A stretch of DNA of 64,000 bases, from contig MU867103.1 in the NCBI GenBank assembly GCA_033725935.1, forward strand, positions 248,001-312,000, written 5' to 3'. The position numbers and the translations under genes were made by a program. This document shows positions 57,601 through 64,000 of the stretch, in pieces (position 1 is the first letter of the stretch; each line of letters begins with the position of its first letter). A model generated the notes under the pieces. That model worked only from the letters and a program-made list of their open reading frames with translations, was not told where the DNA came from and searched no databases. Source of the DNA: Cladorrhinum sp. PSN259. Taxonomy: Eukaryota; Ascomycota; Sordariomycetes; Sordariales; Podosporaceae.

Positions 57601-60069
57601 TTACTTCTTCTCCTCCGCCACAGGCTTCTCGGCCGGCTTCTCAGCAGGGAACGGGTTATACATTCCCCTGCTGCTCTTGAGCTCCCGAAGCTTCTGGATA
57701 GCAACCTCCAAATCGACGGGAACGTCTCGTGCCTGGGTGGAAGTATCGTCACGGTAGCGGATGTTGACCTTGCGGTTGCGCATCTCGTCGTCGCCAACGA
57801 CGAAGACGAAATTGTCTGTTTCATGGGGGGTTAGTAAGCGACCTAGGTGGAGACATTAAGAACGGATAGGCTTACATTGCGCAAGCTGAGCGCTTCTAAT
57901 CTTCTTCTGGAGGGTGTTGCCGGAGCTATCGACATCTAGGAAACCATGTCAATACGTTTATCACAGGAAGAAAATGCACGAATAGTACGCACCAACGTGG
58001 AACCTCTCCTTCTTCAAAAGAAGAGAAACTTCCTTGGCATAATCAAGGAAACCCATTCCAACGGGAATGACCATAATCTGGCGAGGGGACAGCCAGAATG
58101 GCCACTTGCCAGCAAAGTGCTCAGCAAGAATGGCAGTGAAACGCTCAATAGAGCCAGCCATGGCACGATGAATCATGACGGGGCGAGCGCACCCAGGAGC
58201 AAGAGCCTTCTTGATAAGAAGCGGCTTCTTCTTCTCCTTGCCGTCCTTATCCTTCTCAACAACCTCGGGTTCCTCGGGTGCGGGGGCTGGTTCCTCAACT
58301 TTGGTCTGGTCCTTATGAACCGCCTCACCGGACTGATACTCGAGAGAGAAGTTAATGGGCTGCTGGAAGTCAAGCTGGATGGTGGCGCACTGCCATGACC
58401 TGTTAAGGCAGTCCAGAACGGCAATATCGATTTTGGGTCCGTAGAAGGCACCATCACCGGGGTTAAGCTCCCACGAGACACCACCGGAGGAGGCGGCGAA
58501 CTCATCCAAAGCCTCCTTAAGCATAGCTTCGGCACTGTTCCAGGTCTCAATTTCTCCCATGTACTTGTCGGGACGAGTGGACAGCTTGAGCTTAAAGGTC
58601 AAGCCAAGCATGCCGTAGAAGGAGGCCATAAAGTCAAAGAGATCGGCGACCTCGGCCTTGATCTGGTCCTCACGGCAGAAAATATGGGCATCATCCTGCT
58701 GGAATCTTCTTACTCTGGTCAAACCACTGAGCGCACCGCTGGCCTCGTTGCGGTGAAGCACACCAAAATCAGCAAGACGGAGGGGAAGCTCCTTATGACT
58801 GCGTTCTCTGTGGCGGAACATCATGGCGTGAGCGGGGCAGTTCATGGGCTTGAGGCCAAACTGCTCCTTATCCACATCCAAAATAAACATGTCATCCTTG
58901 TAATGGGCCAAGTGACCGGACTGCTCCCACAAGGTGGTGTTAAACATGTTGGGAGTCATGACCTCGTCGTATCCACGCTTCCAGTACTCCTCCTTGATAT
59001 ACTCCATAATAGCATTGTTGATACGCATGCCGTGAGGCAGCCACATGGCGGAACCGGGCGAGCACTCCTCAAAGTAGAAAAGCTCCTGCTGCTTGCCAAT
59101 CAAACGATGGTCGCGTTTGGCAGCCTCCTCGAGGAACTTTTTGTGAGCGGCCATTTGCTTCTTATCGGGGAAAGACACACCGTAGATTCTTTGAAGAGAG
59201 TCGTTGTTCGCATCGCCAAGGAAGTAGGATGAAGAGTTCTTCATGATGGCAAAAGCCTCAATTCTTGAAGTATCTGGGACGTGGGGGCCTCTGCACAGAT
59301 CGATCAGGGGGCCGTTGCGGTAAACAGTGGTTCTGGTGTTATCGGCAATCTTGTCCTTGATGATGTGCTGCTTGTACTTGTTGTAAGAGAACATCTTGAG
59401 GAGATCCTCCTTGCTCATCTCCAGTCTTTGGAAGGGCTGCTTCTCCTTAACGACCTTGCTGACGATAGCCTCGAGGGGCGCCCAGTCAGAAGACTGGACG
59501 GCAGCGCCCTCTGGCAGAGCCATCTCGTAGTAGAAACCATTGTCGACTGGGGGACCAATGCACAAAGAGCAACCGAACCTCCGCTCGCAAGCCTCGCCGA
59601 GAATGTGAGCACTCGAGTGCCAGAAGACAAACTTGCCCTGCTCGTGGTTAAAGTCGAGAAGCTCGAGCTTGCAGCTCTTCTCGAGTGGTCTCTCAAGATC
59701 CCACAATGTCTCGCCATCGATCCTCGCTACGACAGTGCGCTTGAGCAGGCTGTTGGAAATACCCTTTGCAATTTCGGCGGGGGTAGTCTCGTATGATTTG
59801 CCAGTCTTGACGGAGCCATCGGGCATAGTAATGAGGATGTCTTCGCGGGGTCTAGAGGCCAGTTCCTCCTGCTGCTCCTTGTAGAGACGGTCGAACAGCT
59901 CAATACGATCCTGGATGAAATCGGCGGGGGGATTGAGTTCGAGAGGACCCGAGTCGGCGTCAGGGGCGGCGGCGGCGGCCTTCTTGTCCTTCTTTTCCTT
60001 CTTGTCCTTTGGCTTCTTATCGCCGCCGGCGATAGCCACATTCTTGATCGCTTCGGTGACCTTCTCCAT
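57601..60069 (-). CDS. THS1: Threonyl-tRNA synthetase
   Basis: Three exons: 60069-57993, 57935-57876 and 57815-57601; introns of 57 and 60 bp; 783 aa. After a Lys/Ala-rich extension (about 1-50) come the TGS domain (about 76-140), the editing domain with HSSAH at 151-155, class II motif 1 region near [20 protein letters not shown], motif 2 in [20 protein letters not shown], motif 3 in [16 protein letters not shown], and the anticodon-binding domain spread over the last two introns ([20 protein letters not shown]). The C-terminus is Lys/Glu-rich. A linker of Pro/Glu/Lys residues ([20 protein letters not shown]) interrupts the catalytic domain before motif 3. It charges tRNA-Thr in the cytosol. 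The first intron donor is GTGCGT, a less common form. Divergent from the F-box gene. Confidence 0.97.
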
Positions 60070-60642
60070 GCTGGGCGTTTCGATATGCGGTGTACTTCTG
60101 CGGGGCAGGGAGGCAAGATGGAGGTTTTATGTAAAACAAATGGGTGGATATTCAAGCTTTTGTTCCTCAGTAGCGTTCCTTAAACCTGATGCAGCCCGCG
60201 CCTGATGGGTGTCGAGTCGGCCCGTGAGTCACTCTTGAGACGAGACGGAAGGGGGTGTTCTCTCAATGGAGGGGTCAGTAAAATTGTTGTGGGAACTGGC
60301 CACCAGCACCGTGCTGCTACCCCGCGATCAGTAGGGACCCCAGCGCACATCCCAGCTGTAATTACCGGCTTGGAACGGTAAAGTGGGGCCATGCAACGCC
60401 AAAATGGTTCAAAAAGCTCGGGCCATTCAACCACTATCACCGGAACCAATCACCTCGATAAGCTCGATATTTCTCTGAATTATACCTTCGGATGTCTTAG
60501 AAGGTGTGTAATATGCATGTCACAGTTCTCGGGCTTCTTTAGTTCGCCCATTTGCTAATAATTCGGTATTTGGTGATTTCTTTTTTTTTTCTCCCGTCCT
60601 CGTTTGATTCGCGTCGCCTTTTGCGCGACATTTCCGTGTACC
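60070..60642. other. Divergent promoter region ThrRS / F-box gene
   Basis: 573 bp between two starts. Contains a T-run at about 60580-60590 close to the F-box start. No gene is supported. Confidence 0.6.
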
Positions 60643-62698
60643 ATGGCTTCGCTCGATGGCGTCCCTGACGAAATCATTCGCCACATTCTTCACTTTATCC
60701 CTCCAGAAGACATCCTTGACTCGGTCCAACTGGTGTCGCATAGATTTTACCGCGTCGCGAAGGAACCGCTTCTCTGGAGATGGCTTTGTCTGAAGAGCTT
60801 CAAGTACTGGCATCCAAACCACAGGATTGAAGACAAGGTAAAAGCGCCTGCGCCACATACGGACTGGAAGGCACTATGGATCACAAGGACGAAGAAGAAT
60901 GTCGGGATCGCGCGGTTAATGGAAGGGATCCTATCTACCAATCAAGACCGAATAAAACGAATTGAGAAGATCAGCAAGCTCGGCTATGACGCGAAGGACT
61001 ACCTTCTGGAGCAACTCCACTGTGATGATTCAAAAGAAGACGCCCTGTGCAGGAGGTAGGAGAAGCTCTCCAGGTTGCGCCATTTCTACGACCCAAGTCC
61101 GTAGCTAAGAGAATTCTCAGGTACTATGCAGACGCGACGCTCGATAGCCTCCATAAGGGCATTGCGGTAGACCTGTGGTACCAATACCAGGGTAACCCGC
61201 TTTGTATAAGAGGGCTTGATAAAGCGCTAGCGGCCTTCGACCAATGTATTGTGCGTGACCAGCCGCATGATATCGAATATGTTCTCCGAACTCTGGATGA
61301 GTACGCCGAACGCTTCAGGAGCGAGAACTCACAATTTAAGTCCTTGACTACCAGAGGGAAAGCGGTGTCCCTAGTCCGCTGGCTCCGGCGCAATAACCTG
61401 GTCGGCACAGAACTCCCGGGAGCCTCATTTCGCAACCTACGGAACTGCTTCATCGGCCACGCCCTCTCTGATGAAACCCACCCCGCACTCCCCATCATCT
61501 CTAGCGCCATCTACGTATGCGTAGCAGAACGACTCGGTCTGGTCGCAACCTGCCTATCCTTCCCTAGCCACGTCCACGCAGCAGTCTTTGCACCACCAGG
61601 CGAAGATCCAGATGGCAATCCAACCTCTAACCCTGAAAAGACAAATCTAGCCAGAGTCTACATAGACCCATACGGATCTGACCAGGAAGTAACAGTCCGT
61701 GACCTCCGCTTAAAACTACAAGAGTTTGGCTGGTCGCGGCAGATTGAATCTTTTCTCAACCCTTCCTCAGTTCCGGCAATAGTCCAACGAGCAGCGCACC
61801 ACATCAAGACGACCTGGACAGCAGACGCGGCGTTACAGGATCATGCACGCTCAGTAGAGATGACACGCCTCCGAACGGGCCTACCGCCGGGATTCGACCT
61901 CGACGCAGCATATTCAGCAGCCTTATGGGCCGATCTCCTCTCCAAACAAGCAGAATCGCCACACTGGGATTCAACGCTCGATGACCTGCTTGCGCGAGTC
62001 TTGAGGGAAACGCCAGAGGACGCATGGCTAGTCAAACGATACATCTCACCGATGTACGAGCGGTTCGCGCGGGCCTGGCCTGCAAGGGGAGATCGTACCG
62101 GCGCGAGGGATCCTCGAAAAGCAGTGGAGATGATTGAGAATTTGGATGCGCGAAAGCCCGAAGTCAGTAGACGGTATACGGAGCTGACGAAAACCAAAGT
62201 CTTGTACAAGATTGGGCAGGTATTCAGGCACAGACGGTACCGGTATATTGGCATCATCAACGGCTGGGCCTGCCATAATCATGCTCTCCCCTCTCCCGCG
62301 CCGTTTTATGTCACCCCCGAGGATGTGCATGACATGGCTGGGCTTCAGCATGGGCACGGGCATCATCAACAGAATGGCACTGGGCAGATGGCTAATGGTC
62401 ATCATGGTGGGAGACGGTCAAACAGGCCTAATCCTGATAAGGTGTATTATACTTGCATGTAAGTTCTCATTCACTCTTTCCATACGCATATATTGTGTGG
62501 CTGCTAATCAGTTTTGGCAATTGTAGGAGCCCGGGCTACGACCATCTAAGGCTTTCACAGGACAACGTGGAGATCATCAAGGACTCAAACCTAATTCCTG
62601 AGCAGCTGTTCATCATTGCCGGCAAGTTCTTCAAACGCTTCGACAGGAAGACGTGTACCTTTGTGTCGAATATGAAGGAGATTTATCCTGATGATTAG
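60643..62698 (+). CDS. F-box protein with transglutaminase-like and YccV-like domains (FBXO21 type)
   Basis: Three exons: 60643-61055, 61121-62458 and 62527-62698; 640 aa. The first intron (GTAGGA donor, CTAAG branch, CTCAG acceptor) restores the frame to give CRRYYADATLD. Order: F-box (about 5-50, VPDEIIRHILHFIPPEDILD); helical linker; SirB1/transglutaminase-like block (about 235-320) with ALPIISSAIYVCVAERLGL, FPSHVHAAVF and VYIDPYG; and a YccV/hemimethylated-DNA-binding-like domain from about 500 (YKIGQVFRHRRYRYIGIING). A His/Gly/Gln-rich insert (about 568-592) sits inside the last domain. The same three parts make up human FBXO21, an SCF ubiquitin-ligase substrate receptor. The protein is thus likely to bind Skp1 through the F-box; targets are unknown. 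It ends convergently to the gene at 63727. Confidence 0.9.
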
Positions 62699-63726
62699 AT
62701 CCTGGGGAAAAAGCTTCAGGGGATTTTTATCTCCAAGTTCTTTTTTTTTCTCCAAGATTTATTGTTGATGCAATTAGGCATACAACACACCTGCGAGGTT
62801 CTTATCTTTTGATGTTTGTGTGTGTAGGATTACTTTCGTTTCGTTCTTCTTCGCATTGTTATTGTGCAGCATTACTTTTATGTCTTTCTTGGTGGACTTT
62901 TTCGTCTTTCCGGTACTTCTTCGCTATGTGTTACTAAAAGTTATCTCTGATCATTTACAGATTTTAATATCGTGTTTTTTTTTTCTTTTTCGTTTGGTTG
63001 GGAAGACAAGATATGGGAACAAGAGCAATATAATAGATACGTGCAGAAACAAATCACCACTTTTAAAATAATCAGGAGGGAAATTAAATAAAGATTATAG
63101 TCTTTCGTCTCCTCATATATGACTTTTACAAAGCAAATCATCACTCTACTTTCAGCCCATGATAAAACTTCCATAACTGAAGTGAGTAGAATAGATGAGA
63201 GGTTTTTATGATTTCCAATAATAATCATTACCAATTCCATTCATTTGTAATCCTGTTTGTTCATCATATCTATGTTATGCCACTCAAGCCTTTCCCTTTT
63301 GCAGTTCCTTACCCCTATCCAATCTTTGCATTCTGTCCAACGAATTCCTAGGTATCTACCGCTCTACTTCATGCCTTTCCAGTTTATGTCCATCCTATCC
63401 ATCAATATCATCGCATTCCTCCCAATTCTCCACACAAAAAAAATTACATTTTCATTCTCATACGAGGTATCAGTTCCATCTAACTCATTTCATTCTTCAT
63501 ACTCCAATCGTGTGTGTGCGTGTGTCCAAAATGTAAATGCAAAAAAAGATGTAAACGAAGGAAAGGGGGGTATCTTGAAAAGACAAACCGAGAAAAGAAA
63601 AGAAAAAAAGAAACGCACATATCCAAACGCTGAAATCCACGAAGAGATCACCAGCCAGCTCGAACAGCACCAGCACCACCAGCATCATCATCATCATCAT
63701 CCCTCACCAAAACTGCGTTTGTATGC
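62699..63726. other. Intergenic, convergent 3' flanks, T/A-rich
   Basis: No gene is supported. Holds 3' UTRs of both neighbours. A short ATC/CAT-rich tract near 63680-63700 reads His-His on the plus strand. The 162-codon frame at 63257-63745 has low-complexity composition and overlaps the neighbouring stop, so I leave it out. Confidence 0.55.
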
Positions 63727-64000
63727 TCAGCACTCATCATGCTGAACAACATTTCCCGCTCTTCTCCTCTGAGCAGCGGCCTCAACCCTAGAGGCCCAGC
63801 CCTTGATAGCAACACAAATGATGACCCAAGCCATCAACAGGCCGACGAGTCCCGTTGTGACGGTGTACATGAACATGGCGTCGAGCTGGTAGTGGATCAT
63901 TCCGGTGACGGTGTCGCTTGCCTGCCTATTGTTAGTCAAGTTCTATCATCATAGGTGGAGGGAAGCGGTAGAACTTACACTGGCCATGAAAATAATACCA
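63727..64000 (-). CDS. Membrane protein, C-terminal end (runs off the window)
   Basis: Two exon parts are visible: 64000-63979 and 63921-63727, joined by a 57-bp intron (GTAAGT donor, CTAAC branch, GGCAG acceptor; the phase fits). The 72 visible residues read as a short hydrophobic end of one helix (IIFMAS), a loop, one clear transmembrane helix (TTGLVGLLMAWVIICVAI) and a basic cytosolic-type tail (RVEAAAQRRRAG). The rest of the gene lies beyond the window, so no family can be named. The clean splice and the helix make it likely to be real. Confidence 0.7.

Noticed and set aside
63257..63745. 162-codon plus-strand frame at the right end
   Set aside because: Low-complexity tail (Lys, Gln, His runs), antisense to the 3' end of a spliced membrane-protein gene.
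1..64000. Search by eye for 5S rRNA, U6, SRP RNA, RNase P RNA, telomerase RNA template repeats, CRISPR arrays and intact transposons
   Set aside because: None of the hallmark sequences was seen; only one tRNA was found. A covariance-model search would be needed to exclude diverged RNAs.

Overview
The window is nuclear DNA from a filamentous ascomycete, most likely a sordariomycete and probably in or near the Sordariales. This rests on short spliceosomal introns (about 49-110 bp, mostly GTAAGT/GTATGT...CTAAC...AG), on the gene content, and on a white collar-1 protein whose N-terminus reads like the Neurospora one but without a glutamine tract. The species cannot be named from the sequence alone. 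Gene models below were spliced by eye; every model whose exons are listed keeps frame across all junctions.

Layout. 0-10.7 kb: a truncated unknown gene, one tRNA-Gly(GCC), a small hypothetical gene, the RSC-complex bromodomain/BAH subunit RSC1/2, a HAD phosphatase and another hypothetical gene. 10.8-12.7 kb: a broken gene (pseudogene) with several frame breaks. 13-24 kb: deubiquitinase OTU1, peroxisome-inheritance protein INP1, a multi-pass membrane protein, formamidase and the CBS-domain protein SDS23. 25.7-34 kb: importin Kap121 and the blue-light receptor/transcription factor WC-1. 34-47 kb: a gene-poor stretch of about 13 kb interrupted by one single-exon hypothetical gene. 47-64 kb: nucleoporin POM152, a UCH37-type deubiquitinase with a very long repetitive basic N-terminus, phosphatidylserine synthase, threonyl-tRNA synthetase, an FBXO21-type F-box protein, and the end of a membrane-protein gene.

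There is no operon logic. Several neighbours are divergent pairs that may share promoter DNA (RSC1/HAD, INP1/membrane protein, POM152/UCH, ThrRS/F-box). Themes are chromatin and light response (RSC1, WC-1), ubiquitin handling (OTU1, UCH37-like, F-box), nuclear transport (Kap121, POM152) and primary metabolism. No CRISPR array, prophage, intact transposon or secondary-metabolite cluster was seen.

Most worth a second look: the UCH37-like enzyme with about eight copies of a basic Gly-Ser-Gln-Lys-Arg-type motif spaced near 32 residues; two overlapping upstream ORFs before wc-1; paired GATA sites before formamidase; the multiply broken gene at 10.8-12.7 kb; stop-free introns whose length is a multiple of three; and protein-like open segments in the gene-poor region downstream of wc-1.
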